Of a stretch of 64,000 nt of DNA, positions 46,593 through 58,757 are shown piece after piece (position 1 is the stretch's first letter; every line of letters begins with the position of its first letter). The stretch covers positions 2,418,001 to 2,482,000 of the forward strand of contig JARFXM010000008.1 of NCBI GenBank assembly GCA_029532625.1, read 5' to 3'. Under the pieces are notes generated by a model. It had not been told where the DNA came from. It saw nothing but the letters and a program-made list of their open reading frames with translations, and did no database searches. The position numbers and the translations under genes are program-made. Origin of the DNA: Lomentospora prolificans (Eukaryota > Ascomycota > Sordariomycetes > Microascales > Microascaceae).

Positions 46593-49500
46593 TGTGAAAT
46601 ATCAGCAGATGCTCTGCGTGTGGATTTCTTCAGGAGTCTGTCTGAAGTCGACGAAGTGGGGAGACGAAGAGAGGAAAAGGAAGAAAAAAAATTATTAAAC
46701 TCGACGCCCGACGAGAAGAGGGAGATGGGAAAACCCTGAAGCTGTGCTTTTTTTTTTCTTTCGAAAATTGGCAACGTTCGTGCGGTTCGTAAAAGGAGGC
46801 TTTGTGGAGAAAACAAAGACGAGAAAGCTCGGTTGATCCGGCTACAGAGAGATAAGGGGAAGGGGTGGCCTGAGGGTAGATATGGGGGTGTGGTTGCTGC
46901 TGGCTGTGGAGCTATTTGCAAGAACAAGTTTGAAACAGTTCTGTAGGATTAGGCTCGACAGGGAGAAGAGAGGTTTATGATGGCAGATGAGGTTTTGTAC
47001 AGGAGAAGAAGATATTGCAGTTGAGGTTTTGAAGCTGGCAAGATTCGCCCAGGTTTGTGGGAAGGAAAGAAGAGGGTGGAGGAGGAGGTTATGAGGTATT
47101 ACTGGTAGCACATTTTCGCAGGGAAGGAAGAAATCGATCAACAAGGATGATGATGATGATGCTGATGATGGAATGGCTGTTTTCGTACCTCTTCCAGTAG
47201 TTCCAGGAAACCGCAAAACGGGGCCTGGTGTCATGGCCTGAGCCAGAGCTGGACGGGGGTGTGTACCTTGTATTTCTTCTTGCAACATCGAGTAGGGGCT
47301 AGTAGGGGCTAATCCTTCCAAGTTGTAGCTGGCTTGCTAATAATACTGCTGGCTTGCCAAGGCTACGTAACCGTACTGGCGAGATAGCTTGAATTCTTTT
47401 GCTTGATCCTTGTAGCGGTACCTGACCAAGCCAGCTTCTCTCCTCCTCACCAGCGGACCTCGTCTCCGGTGTTGATTCGATCCTTTTCTTTTTCGCTCGA
47501 TACCTTGAGCACTTGGTCAGAATGCATGCAGCCAGCAAAGGCGTACTCTATATCGGAGAGTTACGTTCTGGACCCTCTCCTGTCCATCGCATCGCTCTCA
47601 TCTCGGTGTTGTCCGTGGCTCTCATCTTGTAATCTCAAACCCTTTTTTTTCTTCTTCTTATTTCCTTCTGTCCTATTAATCCCTGGCACTCCCGCTCTCT
47701 TCTCCCAAAGTCTTCGGAAATTCCATGCCACGGCAACGGGGGCGTGTGGTCCGTGTAAATCCCCGTAGCAGGTAGCACCAAAGCATTGCAACTTTTACAC
47801 ATAATGTACCTGTACATGTTAGTCCCGACAACTCCTGCAGAAGCTCGCATGGCCCGCCGCACCACTAACGAGCCGCTAACAGGTTCTCGGTACATGATGT
47901 GATATTGACAGGAAAACCCAGTGGTCCTTCCCGAGCCCTTTACCAAACAAACTCACCTCATTACAGAACGAAGCGGTAATGCGGGTAACTACGACACTAG
48001 GCCAGGATTGAAGAACCACTGGACGAAAGCAAAAGAAAAAAAGAAAGTAGATCACTGAGACAGAAAGGAGTGGGACAGGCAAAGGAAAAGATGCAAGAAG
48101 CAAAAATGAAAAAGGTACATGCTGCATCTCGCTGACGTACAGACGTCCCTCAAGGCGTCGCCAGCAACACTGATCCCTCCGATCTCTGGGGCGCCTTTCC
48201 TGAAACCAACATCTGGGCTCTCTTCCCCCCCTTTACAGCCGGCAGCGAGGCGCAACGCGTCTTCATCCCCCCCCCACCACCTCGATCGATAGGCCTGTGA
48301 TCAAATAAGAGGCCACGGTTGCGGCAATAGCATTGCACGATATCCTAGGTTGCCTACGGAAGTAGAGGTCATGACTTTAGGCACCCCTGGGGAAAAGCCG
48401 GGGCCATGTGAGATCAATGTATCTTGTGTTTATACTGACTGAGACTTTTTGTGTCCATGCCGAAGACTCGCGTGCCCAGCTCCCTCATCTGAGCAGAATA
48501 GCATGTGATTGTCCCACCACCCGCTCCGAAAACTACCAGTCGTGACACCATTAATATGGCTTACTCATACATTTTCGCCAGCTTGTACTAGTATGCACCT
48601 TGTGGAGTAAGTACCGCTGCCTGGCCACAACTCATCGCTGGCGGGCGCGCGGTTCTCTTTTCCAGTGGTTCAAGCTCTGAATCAAAGACTACTTCTTGTT
48701 GAGGCTTCTCAACCTGTCTCGCACCCTATCTGCATCAAACCAAGGCACTAACCATATGGCAAACGAACCGAAACCCCTCTGCTCAAACCGGCCACGCTAA
48801 AACTAAACAATTACACGCACATTACCTATGTTTCTCCATCTCACTTACCAAAAGACGACGAAAATTGACGCTCGCCCAAGCCCACCAAAGCCCACCCAGG
48901 TGGCCCCAATCTACCCCACCATAGCTGGCCACTCGACTAGCTACGAAGTAGCTAGCCCGGCGCCGCGCATTATATCGGTAAAAAAAAAAGAACCTTGGAA
49001 CCAGTGTCCCTGCACCCTATCGTCCAATACCCAACACGCCTGGATTGAAAAATAAAAAGGCCCGGGGCGCTTTGGGCCTCCATCCCATCCCACGTCGAAG
49101 CCGGTGCCCATTCTTGTTCGGCGCCAGCTCGCACAATGACGCAACACTTATAGCCACCATGACGCCAGTCTAAAGCAATCCCGCCCGTTGCATCATCGCA
49201 CATCAATCCCCCAAAAAAAGAAACTCTTATCCGCGCCGGGGAGCCACGAAAGTCAATCCCTCGTCTGTCGAATCGAGTGAATCTCCCAAGCTCCGGGCTC
49301 CGGATAGATATGCCAAACGCGATTCTGGTAAATGCCCGCGTGACCTTAGCCCGCCGGGTTCCTGAAGTTCATGATGCCGCATAGGACTTTTGTATCGTCA
49401 TCCCCTCACCCCCGAGACTTGCTCCGGGATCTACCGCACCTCTGCGAAGTGAGCTGTGAGGCCTACAAGAGATGTAGGTATATATGCCTTGATCATCTTT

Positions 49501-50384
49501 TTGAAGAGAAAAAAGTATTTCATTTATAGACCGACGGCGAGCAGGCTCGTCAGCGATGTGATTGTATATACAACAGACTCCGCCTTCATATTGATATATA
49601 TATACTCCCCAAAAACATTTGATCCGCCCCTGTACCTTTTTTGGATCTTGGATCTATAATGACAGCATCAAAAATTTGGGTGTAAGAAGAAGGATATCCC
49701 AAGTCCTCTGAAACTTGCAAGATTCCGTTGCCCAGTCTAATATGCAACAAGTTTTGGTTATGTTTGAAAACAAAACTCCCAGGGTATATAAACAAGGTTT
49801 CCCGAATGTTCGAAGAAAAAAAAAAAAAAAGGTGAAAGGGTTGTGAAGGTGGAAAGCCACACAGGCTACACGCCAAAGGGTCCCTCTCGAGAAAAAGGCG
49901 CCCAGGATGCGCGTCCCGCTAAAGAAGTCGCCGAGTTAAAGGTGGTAATAAAAGGTATAAAACTTGGAGATACCGTCAAAAAGTAGAGCTGAGAAGGCGG
50001 CAAGGGTGACAAAGATGGGAAAAAAAGCCCGCGCGATAAGAGAAACAACAGAAAGTCCCCTCCTGCATTTCAATGGGGGAAAAGCGTGGGTGACTTGACG
50101 ATGCGTTCAGGCAGCTCGTCTAGCTGGCTCTGCATCATGCAGCCAACCCCTACCGCAAAGATAATTGATAGGCTGATAGGCGAGCTGCGAACGCCATCAG
50201 AGGCAGAAATGTTGCAAAGAGTAGTTCGTACCGATCAAAACTTCAGCAGGCAAGTACGTAGCGACGTATCAAGGTAGCATTGCAGAGGTCGTTCAACGCA
50301 GGCACCGGCTGGGGGAAGAGGGGGACAAATGGATGGTGAGATGATTAGGGGTTGAGAGGGAGATTCGATCCAAACATCTCTCTC
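46593..50384. other. 3.8 kb interval with no supported protein gene
   Basis: The right-hand 600 bases next to 46592 are the promoter and leader of RTN1 and include GAT/TGA trinucleotide repeats at 47144-47168. Further right only short frames without features occur. AT-rich patches around 49480-49610 and 49740-49840 include a short (TA)n near 49594 and an A-run at 49818-49831. The last part is the 3' flank of the RabGAP gene. Confidence 0.45.
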
Positions 50385-53300
50385 TCATCTCCTCCAACCC
50401 CAGAACCCGCCGCCATTCGCATTTCCGTTGGCATTCGCCACGGGCGCGGCAGGTTTGTTGCCAGCTTCGGCAGCGTTGCCCGCCGTGAACCTCCCGAGAA
50501 TTCCCATGGCCGCCTGCCCAGCCGACTGAGCGGCCTGCGCCGCCGAAGCAGCAGCCGCCGAAGCGACCGCCGACGCCGCGGCCCCGGGAGGCGGAGGGTT
50601 CTCGCCAACCGCAATGCCGTACGCCCGCTTGAACGCGTCGAGCTTCCTCCTCGCGTCCTCGGCCTCCTCCTTGGCGATGGCCTCGGCCGTCTTGGCCTGC
50701 ACAAGCTCGCGGAGCAGCGTATCCTCGTTGTTCGAGTTGCTGTTGTTGTTGCTGCCATTGCTGTTGCCGTTGAGCGAAGGCGCGAGGGAAGACGTTCGTT
50801 TGCTGTAGCCCGACGGCCCCGAAGGCGGAGACCCACTGCGGCCGAGCTTGAACTCGCGGAGCCCGTTGCCGAGCATCGACATACGCGCGTCGCCCCCGGA
50901 ACCCGTATCCCGGCCACGGGCGCCGCCAGCGCTATCGTTCGACATGGCCGAGGCGCGCGTGCGCATCGTGTGGACCTGCTTCTCGAGGCGCTGCTTGTCC
51001 TGGTGTAGCGTTCTCACGTGGGCGTGGCTCTCCCGTACCGTCTGCTTTAAGCCCGCCAGCTCCTGATCGAGCTCGTATATTCTCCTGCTGTACTGCTGCG
51101 ATTCCGTCACGGCCGCCGTCAGCTTCTCCTTGGCTTCGGTCAACTCCTCGTAGAGCTGCATCTTGGATGGCAGAGGAGAGAGCCCGTCCTGGCCCTCTTG
51201 TATACCGAAACGCTGTTCCACCGCCGCGAGTTCGTCGCCCGCCTCGCTCGAATCAGCGCCCGCCCTGAGTCTGTTGACGAGCACTCTGACGACCTCCTTA
51301 TCCTCGGCGCGCTCAGCCTGTTCTTGTTTCAATTGGCTCGCGAGGAGAGCTTGGTTCCGCTGCAACTCGCTCAGTACCGTGAGCAGGTCCTCTATCTGGT
51401 CATTGAGGTATTTCTCGTTCGACGTCTTCGAGCTCGAGTTGTATCGGGGCTTCTCCGTGCCGTTGCTGCCCGCCGAGCTACCGCTGCGGTTGACAGTGGC
51501 GGCGGGGGTTGAAGTAACGACGATATTGGCGGCCGCGGCGGTGATGGTCTCGCCGCTACCGTTCGCTATGATGTCCGTGGACGACCGGTCGCCCTTGACG
51601 CTGTGCGACGATTGACTCGACACGCTGGTGGCTTTCGTTGACGTGCTGCTAACAACGCTGGCGGAGCTGGCTTCCATGGAGTTGAGCGTAGACGCTAGAC
51701 TCTGCTTCGACGTGCTCCTCCGCAGCATCGTCACCGGCGTCGATGGGGCCCCGAGCCCCGGGCTCAGGTTCGCCGGCTTGGACGCTGATGATGGCGACGT
51801 GACTGACGATCCGCGTCCCAGGAACCTCGAAGCTGCTGCGTTGACGATATCCTCCGAGGCTGCTCTTCGTGCCGCGACATTAGCACCGGTCGTGTCTCCG
51901 ACATGGGCCGATCCCCTGGACTCGGAAGTTGTAGCTGTGCTTGACGATTCTTGTTTGTAGGTGGTTTCTAAATAGAGTAGTCTGTCTGGCTCGACTTGTC
52001 CGCTTAGGCTGATAACGTCGTGGACAAATTCATCGGCATTGTAGTGGTAAGAATCCCAGATTCCGCGGGAAAGGAGAAGCTGCAATACTTCTTCGGACCG
52101 GGTGCAGGCCAGGATCTTGGCCTCGTTCCTGCGCATCAATGACAGGGCCACGCGCATAAAGGTTTCCGTGGCCCCCTCGGCCAGGAGAATATCGTAGATG
52201 CGAAACAGCATGGGCAGGGGGCATGTTACGGCGAAAAAGCTGAGGAACCACTGTGAAACATAGGACGGGTCAACCTGCAGATCATCGAGGTGGGTCGATA
52301 CAGTGGGCAGATTGTGCCGCAGCAACTCTCGAAACTGGTATATCCGGAGGTGTAGCCCTGTAAAGTCGGGTTGGAAGCAGCTACGCAAATCATATCGTTC
52401 CATCAATCTGTCGTTGACAGGCAGTAGTTAGCGAAAATGATTCTTGGATAACTGGCCATTTTTGCACCGTGGATGAAGGAGCATCCGCAAAAACCAGAGA
52501 CGCAACCGCTTTCTCGACCAAATTTTGATGTCGCCGCGAATATTAACGCGAAGGATACCCATGGGAATAGGAATTTCAAATAATCAAACTTACCGTACGA
52601 GGACACAAAAGGCTGCCTTGTCAGGCATATGCATGAGCAGAGGACCAACCAGGAAAGCCAACCCTTGGCAGTACCCGATATCGCAGTCATACATGCTGAA
52701 GCATTTGAGCACCTGGCCGAGCATTCGCTGCCCGTCGCCGCCGGGTTCGCGGAACATGTCCACGCCGGGGAAGCTTCGAGCGAGCTCCTTACTAAATATG
52801 GTTTCGACAGGGCTCGATTCGCCGCATAACCGGTCGTACCGCTCCTCCAGCGCCGCATCTCGGGCGCCGGATATGCTCTGCCAGACTACACCTCGCAAGG
52901 GCGGAGGTATGCCTTTCCGTATCTTGTTCGTTAGTAGAGTAGGTAGCCTCTCGGCTGTTTGTTGGTAGTCCTTTACAAGGGCCGCGTAAAACTCGAGATC
53001 CGTCATCGGGGGCGGCGGGAGCATGGAATATCGTAGGGCTTGGGGTGTAGGGCCATTGACCATCTGCTTGAGCTGCGATATCGAAGGGGGGTGTGATTGC
53101 GACGGGGTAGATTCTCGCTCTATCGGTTCCGCTCGGGTATGTTGTGTCTGTATGGGGCTCTCTACCTTTGCGTTTTCTTGCTCGAGTCTCGCACGTAGTA
53201 AGTTTGCAGACTAGATAAGCCATTAGCTGTTGATCCCAATTTTCCAACAATTCGATAAATCGCTTACAGTCTCGGTCTGCTCATCCTTTGGTTGCTCATT

Positions 53301-53873
53301 CTCCGTCCTTTGTAATTCATCCCAATTTACTGACGCTTCTCGAGTCGGCGTCGACGGTGTAGGCGTATTTAAATTCTGGTCCACGGCATCATTCTCATCA
53401 GATTCCTGCAACTCTGTCTCGAGGCTGCGTCCGACGTCCCGCTGCTTAGGGGTGTCGTCCTGCGCATCGTCCGTATTCGGCACGCTATTGCGGTCTATTT
53501 GTTCCGCCTCAGCGCCAGCACCCACACCCTGCTGCACCGGCTCTATCGTCTCGACATTCCTACCCAACCAGCTCGGGCCAACCGGGACGGGGATATTGGT
53601 ATCGATGGCGAGCGACGGCGGACCGGACAGGGGCACTGTGACCATGGAATCGTGGGTCACGTCGGACTGCGCTATGCTGTAGCTGTGGTTGCTTTTGTTC
53701 TCCGTTGCAGCAGGGACCACCGCTGAGCTCGACTCGCTCGCGTTGCTTTTTGTGGGAGTAGTCGGGACATTGTCGTCGGAGAATCGCTGGTACTGCTGGT
53801 ATTGCTGCACGGGTTCTTCCTGGGCTGGTGACTGCCAATTAGTCCCTCCGCCACCGAGGAGGAAAGATTCCAT
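50385..53873 (-). CDS. TBC-domain Rab GTPase-activating protein, Gyp5-like
   Basis: TBC proteins speed GTP hydrolysis by Rabs; Gyp5 and Gyl1 act on Ypt1/Sec4 in polarised exocytosis. Three exons (53873-53268, 53210-52594, 52407-50385) join in phase to 1081 residues. The N-terminus (1-250) is acidic, Ser/Thr/Gln-rich and disordered. The TBC domain starts near FYAALVKDY, with GIPPPLRGVVWQ at 302-313. The arginine finger is Arg347 in FSKELARSFP; the usual IxxDxxR is changed to FxxExxR. The glutamine finger is Gln384 in GYCQG. The domain ends around residue 510. Two coiled-coil segments follow (LNDQIEDLLTVLSELQRNQ; YEELTEAKEKLTAAVTESQQ and LKQTVRESHAHVRTLHQDKQ), then Ala/Gly/Asn-rich tails. Length and coiled-coil C-terminus match fungal Gyp5. 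Substrate Rab inferred only. Confidence 0.9.
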
Positions 53874-56685
53874 CGCGAGTGAGGATTAGAGATGTCCGTC
53901 TGGAGGTCTTTTGAGAACCCTGTGGGTGAAAAGGCCACTGGCCAGATAAAAGGCCCGGACGTCGCTATCCAACTACTGCCTCGCGGTATAGAAGAGAGTT
54001 TCGTATTCCATGAATGGGGTTTTTCTCGAGAGAAAATCTTTGTAAACTCCAGTGAGATTGTTTTAATGGGTTTCGACAAGATTCAAGTTCGGCGAGCAAT
54101 GTTCCAACGACACGTATTCGGGGGTTGCCGATTCGTAAATATAAGTTGGCTCTGCTTCCACACGGCGACTTTGGCCTCCAGTGGCTCAGCTTCGACTCAG
54201 CTCGTCGTCGGGTGGTGTGGTGAGATTTTGGCTGCAGGAGGAATCGTGGCAGGACTGAGGCGAGGAAAGAGAGGTCGAGATTTGTCGAAAGGATTATTTG
54301 GCGGTAGAGGGTCAAAGAGGAAGGAGAGTAGATAGAAGAGATCAAGATGTGCGTCCTGGAATCCCCACAGTACCCGCCTCCCAGAAAGCAACAATCCGAA
54401 AGGGGTGGACTTGAAGGCTTTCACGACAGAGGGACCAAACCAGCGGATATTTTGGTGGTTGGGTCGATATCGCTTCTCCTCATGCAGCACAAGGGTTCAA
54501 TGTCGCAGCGCCTGGCAGTGTGGGTGTGTATGGTAGTATTATCCTAACGCTGGCGAATAATGCCTGGCTCTCCGTTCGTTGAGTACAGTCAGGCTGCTGG
54601 CAGGTGGAGGGATGGACAGGCCGCCAGCTAGTGGGGATCAATTGTAACTCTCGGCAACATCAGTACTCACGAGCAGAGTGGCCGTATGTATTACCCAGCG
54701 CCTCAGTGCTCTAATAGTACAAGCAAGGTGTAATAATAGAAGATAGATGCAATGCACGCCAAAGCACAACAGGCACAGCCGGAGGGCATCAGCAGAACAG
54801 CCCGCTGGTATTGATTGATGGATTGCCAGGCTGGCTATCTACCAAGTACATACAAGCCAACCTTACCGATTACCCCTAAACTAAATCTTCAATAAACCTC
54901 GTCTCTGCCCTTGCTTGGCACCACTGCCGTCTACCGCTGACGATCTGTAACTGGCTGGCCCCGTTGCGGAAAAACTCGTAGCGGTCAGGCGGAGACGGGT
55001 TCGACTGCGAATACAAGTAATGCAGAGAAGTCCAATGTTGTCAACTCAACCAGAGACGGCTTTGGCGGGACGGCGATGGATCGGTTTCATGCCTTGAGCC
55101 AAGAAGGCTGAAACGGTTCGAGGGGATCGCGGGTGGGTTCGCTGGGCCTGGCCGGTGCACGACGCAGGTCCAGCCAGCGCCAAAAACGCCTGTCACGGAG
55201 CAAAAACCGTACGACTGGAGTTTGGGAGTCGGTGCAACGATTCTTGCAGCTGTTGCACGACAAGTAAGCTAGCCTTGAATACCGCCTCCCGCAGTGGTGT
55301 CTCGAACGTCTGAGAGCGAGCAAGACATTCCTGCCTCGACATTTGACTGACAGGACGAACATGCGTACTACTGTCACGCGAGAGTCGTGTTTCTGTTTCT
55401 CCCTACGGATAGGCCCCCTCCCAATGACACACAAATGGCAAGGGACAAAAAACGTATTCCGGGAGTAAGTTGATTTCTTCCAAAATCGTGCAATCCTCCC
55501 ACTTCTGCAATTGGAGTCGGCATGAATTGGCCAGGATTCCTTTTCAGGGGACCAAATTTCTTCCCTTTCCAGCCTATCAATATTATCGCCCAACCCGGCA
55601 AGATTAGACAAGAAGCTAATCCGCACACTATGAGAGCCAAGAACATGGCGCTTATTAGCACGAATGAAAATGGTCCGTCGCCTTCCCCGATCGAGAAACC
55701 TTTAGGCTTGAACCCAGATGGCGACCACTTACACAGCTCCACAGCCCATCTCACCGTCAAATTCGCCGGCGCTGCCCATGGCCAAATTACCACATAGCTC
55801 CACATTCGCCGAGCTGGCCTTCACCACAGATCCTTGTGTCGAAAGTCAAGATGGGTCGGAAAGGGAGAATAGGGTACCAGTGGCCAGGGTTGACTGCAGG
55901 AATAAAATCAACCTGCCGCCACATGATTTACAGGTCAGATTCATCCCTCAGATCAACCTTAAAAAGGTTCTAACCCCGTCAAAGGGGATAAAGTGCTCCG
56001 CATTGGGACGCGCTGAGAGCTTCGCGTCCTAATAGGCTCAAACCGGGACGTCAACTCCTCGCTCCATTATGTCTGCCAAGGATCGACGAGGTACCAAGTG
56101 AGAAGATAATGCAATCGTGCGGGCAAATCAAAGTATACATCATTAAGCTCAGATGGTGATGTCTTCGCTTACGACCGCGTGGCGGTTGGTGTGAGATGCT
56201 GCTCCATAAACGTGCACCTTCTCAGCGACATTCTCAGCGTTGACAAGGAAGGACCGATGCCAACACCGCCATCAATATCATCAATCAGCCGCACATGAGA
56301 CCAGCCATGTCTCGCCCTGTACTACATCCCACAGGAACGTACCTGGGACCATAGACTCAAACGCCGCCAATCGGTCAATCAACATGTTTTCAATTTGTAC
56401 CATTACAATTAAAAGAAAAAAAAGAAAAAAACCCCGGCACCGTATCCATTATATATCTCTTTCTCGCCACAGAAACCGCAGTGTACGCGATGAAAACGGA
56501 GGAAACAAAGATGGCAGGGGTGGGGATAGAAAGGCCTAAACCTACAAAAAAAGAATGCCATCGATCCAGCACTAACAGTCCCAATACCACTAACACCACC
56601 AACACAGGAGCTTCAACCTCTCCAGCAACCGTCCGATGTCAGACATGCAGAACCGTGACATCTCCACCTTATACATCGAGTCGAC
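53874..56685. other. 2.8 kb interval, no gene firmly supported
   Basis: The left part is the promoter of the RabGAP gene; the right part is the 3' flank of the secreted repeat protein. One minus-strand frame (55374-55805) is listed separately as doubtful. A 7-bp hairpin (GGACGCG/CGCGTCC, 56006-56029) is present. Pyrimidine/purine-rich stretches near 56410-56430 include A-runs. Confidence 0.45.
55374..55805 (-). CDS. Doubtful small ORF with one hydrophobic segment
   Basis: An ATG-started frame of 143 residues has one clear hydrophobic stretch (FVLISAMFLALIVCGLASCLILPGW) flanked by KPKGFSIGEGDG and GWKGKKFGPLKR, which would be a single transmembrane helix. Nothing is recognised by family. The opposite strand over the same bases is also open (55522-55797), and neither has flanking splice structure, so chance is as likely as a gene. 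Confidence 0.2.
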   Translation of the reverse strand: MWSYVVIWPWAAPANLTVRWAVELCKWSPSGFKPKGFSIGEGDGPFSFVLISAMFLALIVCGLASCLILPGWAIILIGWKGKKFGPLKRNPGQFMPTPIAEVGGLHDFGRNQLTPGIRFLSLAICVSLGGGLSVGRNRNTTLA

Positions 56686-58757
56686 CTAGTTTAGCCTTCT
56701 CAGCTCTTCGTCATCATCCAAGCCCCAGTCATCGTCGCTCTCAGAACACGCGCGAAGACATTTGCCCCACTTATCAGGCACAGTCGCTTGGCAATCTCTG
56801 CATCCACACAACAGCACAAACGAGGAGACGTTGCTCGACTCATCGCACTCGCAGAGGAAGAGAGCTTGGTCCAACTCCGTAAGGGGGAGGTTATTCTGAC
56901 ACAGTTGGGTAGCGGAGGCACAATAGTCTCTACGCAGGTCCTCATAAGACCAACCTTTATTTTTAAGTAGATCTGTCAGCATTATGACTTATGACTTGAG
57001 GCAAGAAGCAAGGTGGGAACAGCCTTACCCATGAGCTGAGTCAATGTGCGTGCACAGTACGTTCGGCCGCATTCGCATCTCTCGCCGCTAGGCGTGGGAC
57101 TATGTGGAGTAATAGAGGCTGCTACCAACGTCTCTCTTCGCCGTTCAACCCTACCGGGGCTCTTCCTCTTCAACACAATGGTGGAGAATGTAGCTTCTCG
57201 TAGAGATGTCGACCGTGGTACATCCGTCTCGACGGGTGGCTCATCTGAGATTGGGAGGATGCTAAGGATCCTAGTAGACCAGTTTTGCGCCTCCGCGCTG
57301 TTTGTCGAATCCGGAGTGTCTGTAAATCCGGTGATGTCTGTGGAACTAGGTGCATCCGTAAAGCCAGAGACATCAGTGAAGTCGGGGAGGTCCGTAAATC
57401 CGGGGATGTCAGTCGCTCCGGGAAGATCCGTGAACCCTGGGATATCGGTCGCCCCAGGGAGATCAGTGAAGCCAGGGAGATCGGTCACTCCAGGCACTAT
57501 CGTCAAGGTAGGGATATCCGACACGCCAGGAATATCAGTAAAACTGGGGACATCTGTGAAATTATGGATACCTGTGAGCCCCGACTCTTCCGTGCTCGGC
57601 CAGTCAGGGATTCCAGATGCTTCGGGAATAACAGAGAAGAACGGCACTTCGGTGACAGAAGTGGCACCTATGTCATTGTCAGACAGTCTGGTAACGTCTG
57701 TGCTCGCAGGACTGGAAGTTGTTGGCACAGCGGACGATATCAGAGGAATATCTGTAGGAACGTTTGAATTTACGCTGCTAACGGGCTCTGTTGACACGTC
57801 GTCCCCCGTATCTGACCACCCGGTAGACTGGCCGGAGAAATCTGTTGTAAAAGGAGGAGCTTCTGATGGTTCGCTAGGCAAGCCTGTTAGTGATAGCCGT
57901 AGCCATGACGATTCGAAGGTTAGGCAGGGAGGCCAGTCGTCGCCGTACGAGCTTGTGAGAGGCCAACCGCTCAACGCGTTTGCGTTCTCAGTTGTCCAGC
58001 CAGGAGTCGCTACAGGAGAGCCAGTGGCCTCCGCAGCGCCATTCGTCGTCCACGTGTCTACTGAGCCGGTGGTTTCTTCTGACCATATGATCGTCCAGCC
58101 GTCATCGGTAGTCTCGACATGGGGCAGTTTCGTGAAAGCAGGCGCAGAGGTATCGCTAAAACCCGGAAATTCTGTTGCAACCCCGGCTTCAATTTCTGAA
58201 GCACCGTTGGCCAAGCTAGAACTGGGTGCCGTGGAAGCTGGTCCGGGCAATTCCGTAAGGCTAGCAGGCTCTTCCGAGAAGCTGAGTATTTCAAGGCTGT
58301 TAAAGTCGACGCTAGTATCTTCCGAACCGGACTCAAAGGTCGTAGTGCCAATATCGATGCCAGACCAGGTGGTAATAGGATGGCCAAAATTAGAGTGGGT
58401 AACTTCCTCCCCCTCCGAGGCGGAAGGGTCTGGCTTTCCGGAGAGAGCTGTTGGTAACTCCGTTGCTTCCCAGGTCTCGTCGATGTCGCTTCCTGTCTCC
58501 GCCGTATCAGTTTGGATGATTTCCAAGAACCCTCCAGATGCCGTCGGGGCTTTAGTTGGGGTCGGCGTTTCTTCAACAGAACCCGTGCCTGACTCATCGC
58601 CCCAGTCCCAAGGAATCAGATCGCTCCAGTCGAAGCCGCCCGTATCAGAGGCTTCGGGAGGTTCACTAGAGGGTACTGTCGGGGTTTGTGCTGGCGATTG
58701 TCCGAACGCCCGGCCGATGAGGAGAAAGGCACTTAAAAAGTTCAGATCCCTCTTCAT
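56686..58757 (-). CDS. Secreted Thr/Ser/Pro/Asp-rich repeat protein with 12-Cys C-terminal domain
   Basis: No family recognised. Exons 58757-57029 and 56972-56686, with a 56-nt intron (GTAAGG..ACAG), give 671 residues. The ATG at 58757 begins a signal peptide (MKRDLNFLSAFLLIGRAFG, residues 1-19); the frame extends upstream only to a TTG. Residues 20-540 are low complexity, dominated by Ser, Thr, Pro, Asp, Glu and Gly. They include a tandem block of six-residue units of the type PGFTDL/PGATDI, and should be heavily O-glycosylated. A basic bridge (KRKSPGRVERRR) leads to a cysteine-rich module: CECGRTYC (561-568), then GWSYEDLRRDYC, LCQNNLPLTELDQALFLCEC and LLCGCRDC, ending CLRAC before an acidic tail. 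Twelve cysteines suggest six disulfides. There is no GPI-type hydrophobic C-terminus. The architecture suggests a wall or extracellular-matrix protein or adhesin; this is inference. The KRK/RRR bridge could be a Kex2-like processing site. Confidence 0.78.
57318..57560 (-). repeat. Tandem 18/36-nt repeat inside the secreted protein gene
   Basis: About a dozen degenerate units of 18 nt, encoding x-(F/A/V)-T-D-(L/I/V)-P hexapeptides. The centre is a near-identical 36-nt pair encoding GFTDLPGATDIP twice in succession. Homogeneous units in the middle and divergent ones at the edges are typical of slippage or unequal exchange in fungal wall-protein genes. Confidence 0.8.

Noticed and set aside
56006..56029. 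7-bp hairpin GGACGCG/CGCGTCC
   Set aside because: Short stem with a ten-base loop and no adjacent T-run or gene; expected by chance in this much sequence.
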